Shown here: one piece after another, positions 1 to 8,135 of the stretch
Numbering within the stretch: the first letter of the stretch is position 1
Layout of the letters: every line of letters starts with the position of its first letter
Assembly: GCA_002427745.1 (NCBI GenBank)
Contig: DIYF01000165.1
Location: 1 to 62,654, forward strand
Direction: 5' to 3'
Source of the DNA: Roseivirga sp. UBA6061
Lineage (GTDB): Bacteria > Bacteroidota > Bacteroidia > Cytophagales > Cyclobacteriaceae
Length of the DNA stretch: 62,654 bases
Notes under the pieces: model-generated
The model's input: only the letters and a program-made list of their open reading frames with translations
What the model was told of the DNA's origin: nothing
Database searches by the model: none
Program-made: the position numbers and the translations under genes

Positions 1-428
1 TCTCCTTCTGTAATTTTTTGTAGGTAATATACTTTCTCTCCCAGCTTGCCCAGTGGCTCAAAACCATTGAGCGAGGCCTTTACCCGCGATAATTTGACCT
101 GATCGTCCGCCAGAATGGTGCCTAATACACTAAAGGTCTGATTGGCATCGGTTTTATAGGTAAAGATGAACTGGTTTTGGCCGATAAGGATATTTTCCAC
201 TTCAGCCCTATGGCCCCATACTTTCAGCTCATAGTACATAGTCTCAGGTTGTCTGAAATCAAACATGATCTCATTTTTCCAGGTGTCATCTCCCAGAATG
301 GCCCACTGACCGGTAATGTCAAAGTTGGGGAAGCTGTCTGTCACCGGTGGAATGTTCACGGTTGAAGAACATCCCACCCAGGTGCAGACGACAAGCGCTG
401 ATAGTAGCAGTTTATATTTTAGTTCCAT
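1..428 (-). CDS. Putative lipoprotein, 3' part outside window
   Basis: Reading leftward from the ATG at 428, the frame is open to the window edge, so the C-terminus is missing. The protein begins MELKYKLLLSALVVCTWVGCSS, a short basic N-terminus, hydrophobic core and a loose lipobox ending in Cys20, so export and lipidation are likely. The mature part (TVNIPPVTDSFPNFDITGQWAI and on) looks like a small beta-rich domain of the lipocalin-like kind (a GQW near the start), but I do not recognise the family. It is divergent from the operon starting at 625. The opposite-strand ORF at 177-365 is a shadow of this gene. Confidence 0.72.
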   Translation of the reverse strand, partial: MELKYKLLLSALVVCTWVGCSSTVNIPPVTDSFPNFDITGQWAILGDDTWKNEIMFDFRQPETMYYELKVWGHRAEVENILIGQNQFIFTYKTDANQTFSVLGTILADDQVKLSRVKASLNGFEPLGKLGEKVYYLQKITEG

Positions 429-480
429 AACACTTCCTCTTTAAAGGATGTACCAGGATAGATTGGTGAGTCTAATTTCC

Positions 481-496
481 TAGTATGTCTATACTA
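481..496. promoter_or_regulatory. 6-4-6 inverted repeat in divergent intergenic region
   Basis: TAGTAT, a 4-base gap, then ATACTA form a perfect inverted repeat between the lipoprotein start at 428 and the operon starting at 625. It may be a protein-binding site. There is no independent support, so this is only a structural observation. Confidence 0.25.
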
Positions 497-580
497 ATAT
501 GGTATTTATATGGATTCAACCGGAGTTATTTCGATGAATGAACCGTAACCTTCGATAACTGGAATCGTAAGAACTATTAG

Positions 581-595
581 GTTTATAAAATAAAC
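581..595. promoter_or_regulatory. Putative operator, copy 1 (GTTTATAAAATAAAC)
   Basis: A 15-bp inverted repeat (GTTTAT, AAA, ATAAAC) lies 29 bp before the ATG at 625. The identical 15-mer recurs at 1501-1515, 41 bp before the ATG at 1557. In both copies it is followed two or three bases later by TTTAT. Because one of the genes so preceded (1196-1483) is a small winged-helix regulator, the simplest inference is that this regulator binds here and controls its own operon. The identity of the 15-mers is direct observation; the binding partner is inference. Confidence 0.55.
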
Positions 596-624
596 TACTT
601 TATTATTGAGATAAATTTACGATT

Positions 625-1206
625 ATGGAAGACAAGGAAATGTCACCTGAGGCTAGTCTGGACCTGATCCAGACGATGATAGGTAAGGCGCGAAAGCGCT
701 ATACTGATAACAGCTTCTTCTTTTTGCTTTGGGGATGGATTGTATTGACGGCCAGTTCGGCACACTTTTATTTTGTGACCTACACTGATTTTGAGCATCC
801 CTACATTGGCTGGTCGCTTACCATAGTCGGAGGTGTTATTTCAGGAATTGTAGGTGCGCGCAAGGGTAAAAACTCTGTGGTGAGAAACTACACGGATAAA
901 ATGTATGGCTGGCTGTGGTTCTCTTTGGGAATGGCTATGTTTACGATCATTTTCAACGGAGAGATGGTAAACTGGCAGATAGTACCACTGATTATGCTCC
1001 TGGCCGGAGTGGGTACTGTTGTTTCCGGTGCTATGATGGGCTTTGTACCATTGCAACTGGGCGGTGCTGCCTTCTGGGCTCTTGCCATCATTTCATTCAG
1101 ACAACCCGAAAACTATCAGATGTTGTTAATGGGCCTTGGTGTGGCTGTGGGATATTTACTGCCCGGTTACATGATGAGATATAAACTTAAGTCGCATGGC
1201 GTTTAG
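625..1206 (+). CDS. Multi-pass membrane protein, regulator-linked
   Basis: A 193-residue integral membrane protein with a hydrophilic N-terminal segment of about 35 residues (MEDKEMSPEASLDLIQTMIG and on) and about five predicted transmembrane helices from residue 36 to the end. There is no signal peptide and no catalytic motif that I recognise. Its 3' end overlaps the start of the winged-helix regulator at 1196 by 11 bp, so the two are translationally coupled; this pairing of a small membrane protein with a short regulator is common in Bacteroidota. The operator copy at 581-595 precedes it. A role as sensor or antagonist of the regulator is a guess. Confidence 0.8.
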   Translation: MEDKEMSPEASLDLIQTMIGKARKRYTDNSFFFLLWGWIVLTASSAHFYFVTYTDFEHPYIGWSLTIVGGVISGIVGARKGKNSVVRNYTDKMYGWLWFSLGMAMFTIIFNGEMVNWQIVPLIMLLAGVGTVVSGAMMGFVPLQLGGAAFWALAIISFRQPENYQMLLMGLGVAVGYLLPGYMMRYKLKSHGV

Positions 1207-1483
1207 AGCACTCGATCCACTATTACATTCTCAGTTACGTCTGGCGGTAATGTCGCTGCTGATCAGTGTGGAAAGTGCGGACTTTGTCTATATCAAAGAA
1301 CAAACGGGAGCGACAGCAGGCAACCTCAGTGTACAACTGGATAAGCTCTCCACCGCAGGCTACATCGAGGTGAGCAAACACTTTGAAGGCAAAAAGCCCA
1401 AGACCACCTGTAAGGTAACCCCTAAAGGCCTGGACGCCTTTGAGAGTTATGTTAAGAGCATTCAGCAGTACCTGAAGCCGTAA
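1196..1483 (+). CDS. Winged-helix transcriptional regulator (HTH_27/MarR-like)
   Basis: A 95-residue one-domain DNA-binding protein. It shows the winged-helix pattern of the PF13601-type family: an N-terminal helix (LDPLLHSQLRLAVMSLLI), a recognition region (TGATAGNLSVQLDKLSTAGYIEV) and a wing with basic residues followed by VTPKGLDAFESYV. There is no ligand domain, so a signal probably comes through a partner, possibly the membrane protein it overlaps. It lies between two identical 15-bp inverted repeats (581-595 and 1501-1515), which are good candidates for its operators and imply control of both its own operon and the secreted protein at 1557. Confidence 0.88.
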   Translation: MAFRALDPLLHSQLRLAVMSLLISVESADFVYIKEQTGATAGNLSVQLDKLSTAGYIEVSKHFEGKKPKTTCKVTPKGLDAFESYVKSIQQYLKP

Positions 1484-1498
1484 ATTTTTTTACATGTA

Positions 1499-1517
1499 TG
1501 GTTTATAAAATAAACCA
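1499..1517. promoter_or_regulatory. Putative operator, copy 2 (8-3-8 palindrome)
   Basis: TGGTTTAT, AAA, ATAAACCA. The inner 15 bp are identical to 581-595, and here the palindrome extends two more base pairs on each side. It starts 16 bp after the regulator stop codon and lies 39 bp before the ATG at 1557. It probably places the gene at 1557 under the regulator encoded just upstream. Confidence 0.55.
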
Positions 1518-1556
1518 GTTTATAGAAATGAAAATATTAAACTAAACTCGAATATC

Positions 1557-2114
1557 ATGAAAACAGAAATGTTGAAAACGAAAGTATGGAAGACTCTCTT
1601 TATTGTATTAGCAGTGGCTTTTGGTGCCCTCTTGCACAATGGCCTGCAGGCACAAACCGGTACTACCAATAAAGACAAAATGAAGCCCTTATCGGCCTGG
1701 GCAGGTAAATGGCAGGGTGAGGGCTGGTCTATGGATCAGAGCCGGCAGCGCACTGCTTTTACTGTTGAAGAAAACATCCAGTGGAAGCTTGATGGCCGTG
1801 TGATTATAGCGGAAGGCATTGGCAGAAACAAGTCTGACGGCAAAGTGGGCTTTCATGCGGTGGGTGCCATCTATTACAATAATGAGAAGGGCATCTACGA
1901 GGTGAAATCCTTTCTGGATGACGGTAATATGACCCTGGCCACTGCTGAGTTTAATGATCAGGGGCAGTTCTTATGGGGCTTTGATGTACCGGGAGGACGC
2001 GTGCAGTATACCATTACTTTAACAGCTACCACCTGGAATGAGAAAGGGGCTTTTGTCATGCCCAATGGTCAGGAGTTTCCCATTATGGAAATGAATCTTA
2101 CCAAAACAAAATAG
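1557..2114 (+). CDS. Secreted DUF1579/lipocalin-like protein
   Basis: A 185-residue protein with an N-terminal signal peptide (hydrophobic stretch about residues 12-28, probable cleavage after LQAQ near residue 33). The mature domain starts LSAWAGKWQGEGWSM and alternates short beta strands (VGFHAVGAIYYNNEKGIYEV; GGRVQYTITLTATTWN). This is the pattern of DUF1579 or calycin/lipocalin-like barrels, which often bind a small hydrophobic ligand. No catalytic residues are evident. It stands as its own transcription unit behind operator copy 2, so it is the likely regulated target of the winged-helix regulator at 1196. The family assignment is by pattern only. Confidence 0.75.
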   Translation: MKTEMLKTKVWKTLFIVLAVAFGALLHNGLQAQTGTTNKDKMKPLSAWAGKWQGEGWSMDQSRQRTAFTVEENIQWKLDGRVIIAEGIGRNKSDGKVGFHAVGAIYYNNEKGIYEVKSFLDDGNMTLATAEFNDQGQFLWGFDVPGGRVQYTITLTATTWNEKGAFVMPNGQEFPIMEMNLTKTK

Positions 2115-2214
2115 TGCCTGAGCAGGCACTTGCATCATTTAAGAAAGGTCAGCGTTTGAGGAGTTCTTCCATATAACTCCGGCCTTTCCTGATTTACTTT
2201 TAAAAGAACCTGAC

Positions 2215-2697
2215 ATGGATTTTCTGGAAAGACTTCACATTATTCACTCTTATACCGGCCTGTTCCATACCCTTACGGCCATTCTGAGTATGATTTTTGG
2301 TACAGCGGTATTACTCAACAAGAAGGGCACTTTAAAGCACAGGCGAATGGGGAGGGTTTACGGCATCAATATGCTGCTTATGATCCTGTCTTCATTTGCG
2401 ATATACAATTTTGGCAGCTTTTCGCTCTTCCATGGCTTTGCCCTGGTGAGCTTTGTTACATTGCTGGCTGGCATGATACCGGTTTTAAGAAAAAAGCGTC
2501 CCGGCTGGTATGCCAGGCATTATTACTCTATGTCATGGTCGGTAGTGGGGCTTTATTGTGCCTTCTGGGCCGAACTGGGCGTGCGTTTCTTTGACATGCG
2601 CTACTTCTGGTGGGTGGTAATGATTGCTACTGCGCTTACCGCAGCCATGGGCTCTTTCTACATCAGGAAAGAAGCGGCTAAGCTTAAATTTGACTGA
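2215..2697 (+). CDS. DUF2306-family membrane protein
   Basis: A 160-residue inner-membrane protein with about five helices. The first loop carries GTLKHRRMGRVYGINML, the H-RR-G--Y signature of the DUF2306 family, and a second cluster (RPGWYARHYYSMSWS) holds conserved His and Trp/Tyr. The family is of unknown function; conserved histidines near the membrane suggest possible metal or haem contact, which is speculative. It is a single gene, 100 bp after the previous stop and convergent with the gene at 2741-4000. Confidence 0.8.
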   Translation: MDFLERLHIIHSYTGLFHTLTAILSMIFGTAVLLNKKGTLKHRRMGRVYGINMLLMILSSFAIYNFGSFSLFHGFALVSFVTLLAGMIPVLRKKRPGWYARHYYSMSWSVVGLYCAFWAELGVRFFDMRYFWWVVMIATALTAAMGSFYIRKEAAKLKFD

Positions 2698-2740
2698 AGC
2701 CATGTGCATCGACCTGGTAGCCATAATACCGCTTCCCGTT

Positions 2741-4000
2741 TTACAAGCTGTAGCCTAAAAGAAGAAATAGTCTGGTTGACCTGGATTTTACACCGGTGCC
2801 ACTCCACATGCCGTTGCCTCTTTCTATCCTGGCCTCAATACTATATTTGTTGAATCGGGTACCTATACCAAACAGTAGCCCTTGTTCATACTTTCTGGCA
2901 TTGGGCACTGCCTCCAGGTCTTCGGTTCGGGTACTGTTAATCAGGGTGATTTCTTTGTGTTGGCTATTGGTTTCTGTAATGGCCATGCCATTGCTGATTC
3001 CTGCATTAAGGTAAAGCACGAAGCCCTGGTTACGATAAGTGTATCGTAGCATATTGTTGAGCTTGATATAAGAATAGCCTATTTGGGAGTCGTAGCGAAT
3101 GGTGGTGAAGGTGGTGCTGTTATATGTGGCCGCCTGGCCTGAGAGGTCATAGGAGCTAAAGAACAGCTCGTTTTGTAGTGACCACTTGCCCAGTTGCCGT
3201 GAAAACTGCGATTCCATATATACACCGAAAGAGGCATTGACAGAGCTGGAAAAATCGGTGATGGATACCGCATTGATAAAGCTGCCGCTTTCAAAGCTGA
3301 CCGAGCTGACAGACAAGCCGGCCAACAGGCCAAAGGAGCTTTTAATGCGTTCGGTCTCTTTTCTGAAATCGATTTTGTCTCCCGTACACTTATAGTAGCT
3401 GACAAACAGATTTTCGAAATACCGTTTTCCAAATCTGAGGTTTTTGATCTTCGACTCGATGGAAGTACAGCCAGTGAGATAATAGCCCAGCTGGCCCTGA
3501 TAGGTCTTGATTTCCTGTATTTGCTTGTTTTTCAGGTATCGCTTGTGTCGAAGCAAGGTGTATTCACCGTCCATTTTAATGTAAAAGTGATCTTTACCAT
3601 TTCCATCTTTATAGTGGTAGAGGCTCTTCTTTCCATCGATGACGGTCTGGAGAAAAATACGCTTTGATTCAAAGTTCAGGGCTGAGTTTTCGTTTAGTTC
3701 TTCCGTTCTGAAGGGGCTTAGCTCTATATCTGTTAAAGCGCTGACATAGACCTCATCATCTACCGCAAAACTGTTGAGATCAAAACTGTTAAATGAAATG
3801 ATTTCTCCATCAGCAGTTCTTTTGAAGTATATTTCATCCGGGTTTTTGAACCAGTTCTGGTAGTCTATCAGTCCGGATATAGAATCCCCTTCGCTGGTCA
3901 CAATTACGCCTTGTATGAAATTACGCTGGGCCTGTACCTTCTGGCAGAAGAGGGTAAAAAGGACAAGACAGGGCAGGAGGTGTCTGAAGTGGAAATTCAT
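2741..4000 (-). CDS. Porin-family outer-membrane beta-barrel protein
   Basis: A 419-residue protein with a signal peptide (about residues 1-24, cleavage near KVQAQ). The first about 200 residues hold a soluble domain of the kind often seen in Cytophagales outer-membrane proteins (FIQGVIVTSEGDSISGLIDYQNW, then KNPDEIYFKR). The second half (from about residue 220) is a run of alternating amphipathic strands with aromatic girdles (SFGLLAGLSVSSVSF and on) ending in RLFLLLGYSL, a typical barrel C-terminus. Function unknown. It is monocistronic, with a 286-bp gap to the divergent dipeptidase in which I saw no clear consensus promoter. Confidence 0.78.
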   Translation of the reverse strand: MNFHFRHLLPCLVLFTLFCQKVQAQRNFIQGVIVTSEGDSISGLIDYQNWFKNPDEIYFKRTADGEIISFNSFDLNSFAVDDEVYVSALTDIELSPFRTEELNENSALNFESKRIFLQTVIDGKKSLYHYKDGNGKDHFYIKMDGEYTLLRHKRYLKNKQIQEIKTYQGQLGYYLTGCTSIESKIKNLRFGKRYFENLFVSYYKCTGDKIDFRKETERIKSSFGLLAGLSVSSVSFESGSFINAVSITDFSSSVNASFGVYMESQFSRQLGKWSLQNELFFSSYDLSGQAATYNSTTFTTIRYDSQIGYSYIKLNNMLRYTYRNQGFVLYLNAGISNGMAITETNSQHKEITLINSTRTEDLEAVPNARKYEQGLLFGIGTRFNKYSIEARIERGNGMWSGTGVKSRSTRLFLLLGYSL

Positions 4001-4286
4001 TTCGCTTGAAAATCGGTTTGTTCTAATTCGGTTGTTTGATACTTAGTGCTCCAAAGGTCATAGACGTTAGCATAAGATTACTGAAACTTGTTATAAAAAT
4101 TTGTCAGCATTGTTGTCCTGGTTTTGGGAGTCGCCACCTGACCGAACCTTTATGAGCCACATTTGTGCATTTCAGGGACATTCGTACTTAATACATCGCG
4201 CCTTTAACCATGTATGGGGCCTCCGTGTAATCTTTCTTCCTAAAAAAAGGGGGGCTCCGTATATTCCTGTGCAAACCAAATTTTAT

Positions 4287-5522
4287 ATGACACAAAAACT
4301 AACCTCATTTTTGATGTTGGCGCTGATACTATGCGCCTGCACACCGGAAAAAACAGAACTGACGGATGCCGAACTGATGGAAAAGGCCAAAGAGCTGGCC
4401 CACAAATACATCATGGTAGATGGTCACGTAGATTTACCCTACCGCATGCAGGTAGGTGGCTTTACACTGAGAAGAGGAGCACTGGATGTTTCAGTCAGAA
4501 CAGATGGCGGCAACTTCGATTTTCCCAGAACGAAGGAAGGCGGCCTGGATGCTCCCTTTATGTCCATTTATATTCCGGCAAGATACCAGAGAACAGGCGG
4601 TGCGGCCGAGCTGGCAGACTCCCTCATCTCAATGACCGAGCGACTAACCCAGAAGTGGCCGGATAAATTTGCTATGGCTTATTCGCCAGATGATGTGGAA
4701 AGGAATTTTTCAAAAGGATTGATTTCCCTGCCTATGGGCATGGAAAATGGCGCTCCTGTAGAGAATGACATCGCCAAGGTAGAGCACTTCTTTAAAAGAG
4801 GCGTACGCTATATCACCCTCACGCATGGAAGAGACAATAAGATCTGCGACTCTTCTTATGATACTACCCGCACCCATGGAGGTCTCAGCGACTATGGTAA
4901 GCAAGTGGTATCAGAAATGAATCGCCTCGGCATTATGGTGGATATTTCCCACGTATCAGATGACACCTTCTGGCAGGTAATGGACCTCGCCAAAGCACCT
5001 GCTATTGCTTCACATTCTTCTGCACGCAAGTTCACTCCGGGCTTTGAGAGAAATATGAACGATGACATGATCAAAAAACTGGGAGAGGAAGATGGCGTGA
5101 TCATGATCAACTTTGGCAGTAGCTTTCTTGACAGCGCCTACCGGGCCAGAAAATCTAAGTATGATGAGCATGTAATCAACTGGCTGGCTGATAACGAGCT
5201 GACCCGTGATGACCCGAAAGCCAGGAGCTACCTGAAAGAGTATACTAAAAACAATGACCCCTGGGCCAATGTAGCTACGGTAGCCGATCATATCGACCAT
5301 GTGGTGGCGATTACCGGGGGTACCGATAATGTGGGCTTTGGTTCTGATTTTGACGGTGTGGGGGATTCACTTCCTACAGGTTTGAAAGATGTATCACAGT
5401 ACCCTAACCTTATTTTTGAGTTGCTCAAGCGTGGTTATACTGAAGAAGATATCGCCAAGATCTGTTATAAAAATGTCTTCCGCGTGTGGAGGGCTGTGGA
5501 AAAAGTAGCGGCTAACAGCTAA
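4287..5522 (+). CDS. Membrane dipeptidase, peptidase M19 family, lipoprotein
   Basis: Zn-dependent dipeptidase of the renal dipeptidase (M19) family, which hydrolyses dipeptides. I chose the ATG at 4287 rather than the upstream in-frame ATG at 4101 because it opens a standard lipoprotein signal (MTQKLTSFLMLALILCACTP, lipid Cys about 18); the 62 codons before it look non-coding. The first metal motif is MVDGHVDLPYR (His47, Asp49). Later metal ligands lie in VDISHVSDDTFW and ASHSSARKF, and GSDFDGVGDSLPTGLKDV is the family C-terminal signature. It is probably anchored in the periplasm and used for peptide scavenging. Confidence 0.92.
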   Translation: MTQKLTSFLMLALILCACTPEKTELTDAELMEKAKELAHKYIMVDGHVDLPYRMQVGGFTLRRGALDVSVRTDGGNFDFPRTKEGGLDAPFMSIYIPARYQRTGGAAELADSLISMTERLTQKWPDKFAMAYSPDDVERNFSKGLISLPMGMENGAPVENDIAKVEHFFKRGVRYITLTHGRDNKICDSSYDTTRTHGGLSDYGKQVVSEMNRLGIMVDISHVSDDTFWQVMDLAKAPAIASHSSARKFTPGFERNMNDDMIKKLGEEDGVIMINFGSSFLDSAYRARKSKYDEHVINWLADNELTRDDPKARSYLKEYTKNNDPWANVATVADHIDHVVAITGGTDNVGFGSDFDGVGDSLPTGLKDVSQYPNLIFELLKRGYTEEDIAKICYKNVFRVWRAVEKVAANS

Positions 5523-5611
5523 CCAATAGCGGCCCGCAACATTTCCTGAACCCGGCAACATGCCAGGGGTTCAAAAGCAACCTTTGAACACTGAGACAGT
5601 ATATCTTAGGC

Positions 5612-7036
5612 ATGAGACACTTTTTGATCTTACTGCTCAGTGTTACTTTTTTTTCCTGCTCAGAAGCCCACCAAAAACTGACTGATTCCTGTGCCCTGCC
5701 CCGGTTCGCCAATGATAAAGATGTGGACTGTGGCTATCTGGAGGTGCCTGAAAACCGGAATGACCCTGACAGTCGCACCATTCAGCTGGCCTACCTGGTT
5801 TTAAAAGCCACTGATCAGCAGGCAAAGCAAGATCCTATCGTTTACCTGCAGGGTGGACCGGGTGGAGCTACCTTGCCTATGGCCAACTTTTTTGCCAACT
5901 CCAGGCTCAGAAGAGACCGTGATTTTATCCTGATGGACCAACGAGGTACGGGCTCATCGCATGCGCTGTGTAGTGACCTGGGAGATAAGCTGCTGGCGGT
6001 ACTGGCTCAGGACCTGAGCCCGGAAGAAGAGCTTGCGGCACTTCAAAAAGCCGCTGCAGCATGCAAAGCTACCCTGCAGGCAGATGGTGTAGACCAGGCT
6101 GGCTATACCACCATTCAGAATGCTCAGGACCTGGATGATCTGAGAAAAGCACTGGGCTATGAAAAATGGAACCTTTTCGGGGGCTCTTATGGCTCGCGAC
6201 TGGCTCTCGCCTATATGCGTGATTTCCCTGAACATACCCGTACTTCTGTGCTCTCGGGCATGTTTCCTCCACAAACCAACCTGTACGAAAACTTTATCAG
6301 CAACCTGAAGCAATCCCTTTTCAGAGTATTTGAAACATGCGAGGCTGATGGCTATTGCAATAAGAGGTACCCTGACCTGAAGGCTACCTATTTTGAGGTG
6401 CTGGAAGAGCTGAAAACAAATCCGGTGACCTTCAGATGGCAGGGCGAGCCTTTTGTGCTCAATGCACAGGATTTCCTGCTTTTTACCCAGCAGATGCTTT
6501 ATACGCGCAATACCTATCAGCAGATTCCGGCCTATGTGATGGCGGTAAAAAATAAAGACCAGCGTGGCATTCTCAATGGGGTGCAGCCCCTGGCCGGTCG
6601 AGCCCGCCTGATCAATATCGCCATGAACTGGTCTTTCAATGCGCATGACGAGCTTACCTTTAGTGGAGATGCGGATATGAAGGCTAATCTGGAGGCAAAT
6701 GCCGAAATGAAGCCCGGTCCGGCCTTCTTTATGTCAGACCCGGCTATTCTGGAAAAGTGGCATGCTCATCGGGCACCGGCTTATGTAAATGAGCCCGTAG
6801 TGTCTGATATCCCCTCTCTGATAGCCAATGGCGCCTTTGATCCTATCACGCCTCCGGCCAACGCTCTGGAGACAATGAAAACTCTGAAAAATAGCTTTTA
6901 TGTGGAGTTTCCCTGGGAAGGCCACACTGTTTTCGGAGGCTGCTACTTTAATATGGTGTCCAATTTTCTGGATGACCCGGCTACGGAACCAGATAGCGAC
7001 TGTGCCAGACGGAAGGTGCGGATTAACTGGAATTAG
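5612..7036 (+). CDS. Alpha/beta hydrolase, S33 proline-iminopeptidase-like, lipoprotein
   Basis: A 474-residue exported hydrolase with a lipobox-type N-terminus (LLLLSVTFFSC, Cys16). It has the GGPGG oxyanion motif (residues 81-85), DQRGTGSS, the nucleophile elbow GGSYGS (Ser182), the acid in NGAFDPITPP and the His in WEGHTVFGG near residue 440. This arrangement with a C-terminal TAP-like segment is typical of S33 tripeptidyl or prolyl aminopeptidases. Being next to an M19 dipeptidase, it suggests periplasmic peptide breakdown; substrate specificity cannot be read. A heptamer tandem repeat follows its stop codon. Confidence 0.88.
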   Translation: MRHFLILLLSVTFFSCSEAHQKLTDSCALPRFANDKDVDCGYLEVPENRNDPDSRTIQLAYLVLKATDQQAKQDPIVYLQGGPGGATLPMANFFANSRLRRDRDFILMDQRGTGSSHALCSDLGDKLLAVLAQDLSPEEELAALQKAAAACKATLQADGVDQAGYTTIQNAQDLDDLRKALGYEKWNLFGGSYGSRLALAYMRDFPEHTRTSVLSGMFPPQTNLYENFISNLKQSLFRVFETCEADGYCNKRYPDLKATYFEVLEELKTNPVTFRWQGEPFVLNAQDFLLFTQQMLYTRNTYQQIPAYVMAVKNKDQRGILNGVQPLAGRARLINIAMNWSFNAHDELTFSGDADMKANLEANAEMKPGPAFFMSDPAILEKWHAHRAPAYVNEPVVSDIPSLIANGAFDPITPPANALETMKTLKNSFYVEFPWEGHTVFGGCYFNMVSNFLDDPATEPDSDCARRKVRINWN

Positions 7037-7052
7037 CTGGTTGATGAGTAGA

Positions 7053-7104
7053 TTGGGTATTGGGTATTGGGTATTGGGTATTGGGTATTGGGTATTGGGT
7101 ATTG
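7053..7104 (+). repeat. Tandem heptamer repeat (TTGGGTA)x7
   Basis: Seven perfect head-to-tail copies of TTGGGTA (7053-7101), plus a partial eighth (TTG), begin 17 bp after the stop codon at 7036. The array is intergenic and 49 bp long. Perfect identity suggests a recent or slippage-maintained origin. No function is evident. Confidence 0.95.
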
Positions 7105-7189
7105 CGCTCCTTCTTCGCTGAGCTATGGACTGATGCCTGTTTGAGCAAAGCCTGCAATATTTATGGAATGTGCGAGATATATCGCAGGG

Positions 7190-7257
7190 GAATGTTGAAT
7201 GGTAAATGTTGAATTTTGATTAATCATCCAACATTTAAAATTCTGCATTCAACATTC
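7190..7257. repeat. Nested imperfect inverted repeat between convergent genes
   Basis: Outer arms gaatgttgaat (7190-7200) and attcaacattc (7247-7257) are perfect complements. Inner arms aaatgttg (7204-7211) and caacattt (7229-7236) are also complementary. The structure lies between the hydrolase ending at 7036 and the leftward gene whose stop is at 7259, so it may serve as a bidirectional terminator. It is AT-rich with no proper T-tract and could instead be a small interspersed repeat. Confidence 0.55.
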
Positions 7258-7258
7258 A

Positions 7259-7492
7259 TCATTTCAAAACTCCGATTTGCTCAAACTTCTTAAACACTTC
7301 TGCGGTATGGGGTGCATCGGGTAGTTCATCCGTCAGGTCCTGACCGGCCCAGTGCTCGTAGTGCTTGCCGTTGCGCCACAGCCGGGAATGGCTTACATCA
7401 TAGATTTTCTGCTGGTAGGCCACCCATATTTCTTCCCGGTCCTGGCCATTGCGGAGCGCCAGTTGTGCACGGGTATAGGTTTTAGTACTCAT
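7259..7492 (-). CDS. Cytochrome b5-like haem/steroid-binding domain protein
   Basis: A 77-residue soluble protein consisting of a single cytochrome b5-like fold: TRAQLALRNGQDREEIWVAY, then IYDVSHSRLWRNGKHYEHWAGQDLT and DAPHTAEVFKKFEQIG. His44/His47 and His62 are the likely haem-ligand positions of this bacterial subfamily. No signal peptide. It starts inside the last codons of the peptidase gene (overlap 11 bp), so the RDD, peptidase and b5 genes form one leftward operon. Electron-carrier or haem-sensing roles are possible; none can be chosen from the sequence. Confidence 0.85.
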   Translation of the reverse strand: MSTKTYTRAQLALRNGQDREEIWVAYQQKIYDVSHSRLWRNGKHYEHWAGQDLTDELPDAPHTAEVFKKFEQIGVLK

Positions 7493-8135
7493 AGCCCTTT
7501 GAGTCCATATAGGCTTTTATTTCCTGATCGCTGGTATAGAAGGCGAATTCCAGCATTTGCCGCCCAAGGCCATGATCTATGGCTATTTTGTCAGCGGCTT
7601 TTTCAAAGCGCAGGCGTTTCTTGTCGGAGGTAACATAGCCCAGCAAGGTAAAGAGTGTACCCAGGTATCCTCGCCTTTCATACTGAATGAAGTGCGCCAT
7701 CTCGTGCCCCAGGGCAGCTACCTGCTGGTTGAGAGGCAGCCTTTCCATAAAGGAGTTTTCCTGGATGATGATCTTATAAATCTTCCCTTTTCTGAATTTG
7801 ATAAAGTTGAAAGGCGAAAAGCTGGCTTCTACGGGTTCCCCCTTTACGTTTTTCAGAATCACTTTTACCTTTCTTTGCTGAAGCTCCGGGTAATGAGAAA
7901 TAGCCAGTAAGGTGGCCAGCTCCATGCCTTTTTTGTTTTTGTACGATACCTTTTTACCATACAGCTCTCTTAATGAGTCGAGCATTGGCTCATAGGTTTC
8001 GGTATCATAGTAGGCAGGAAAGCTGTTGGCGGGTAGCTGGGCAGCCAGGTCGTCATAGGCCACAAACTGGGTGAAGATGAGCCAGAGTACGAAGCTCCAG
8101 CGCAGGGCTTTATGTCTTGGCTTAGCGGCTGACAT
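7482..8135 (-). CDS. Putative HExxH zinc metallopeptidase
   Basis: A 217-residue protein with one hydrophobic N-terminal segment (about residues 11-32, signal or anchor). It contains HEMAH (144-148), and about 40 residues later FEKAADKIAIDHG, where the Glu and Asp positions resemble the third metal ligand of gluzincins. The rest is unlike any family I can name. It overlaps the RDD gene upstream by 14 bp and the b5-like gene downstream by 11 bp, so all three are tightly coupled. Alternatively a non-peptidase metal protein, but the motif spacing favours an active protease facing the periplasm. Confidence 0.78.
   Translation of the reverse strand: MSAAKPRHKALRWSFVLWLIFTQFVAYDDLAAQLPANSFPAYYDTETYEPMLDSLRELYGKKVSYKNKKGMELATLLAISHYPELQQRKVKVILKNVKGEPVEASFSPFNFIKFRKGKIYKIIIQENSFMERLPLNQQVAALGHEMAHFIQYERRGYLGTLFTLLGYVTSDKKRLRFEKAADKIAIDHGLGRQMLEFAFYTSDQEIKAYMDSKGYEY

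Noticed and set aside
4101..4286. N-terminal extension of the dipeptidase
   Set aside because: The 62 codons precede a clear lipoprotein signal peptide and lack conserved content; the start was moved to 4287.
7053..7104. Coding tandem repeat
   Set aside because: It follows a stop codon and precedes no convincing start or domain.
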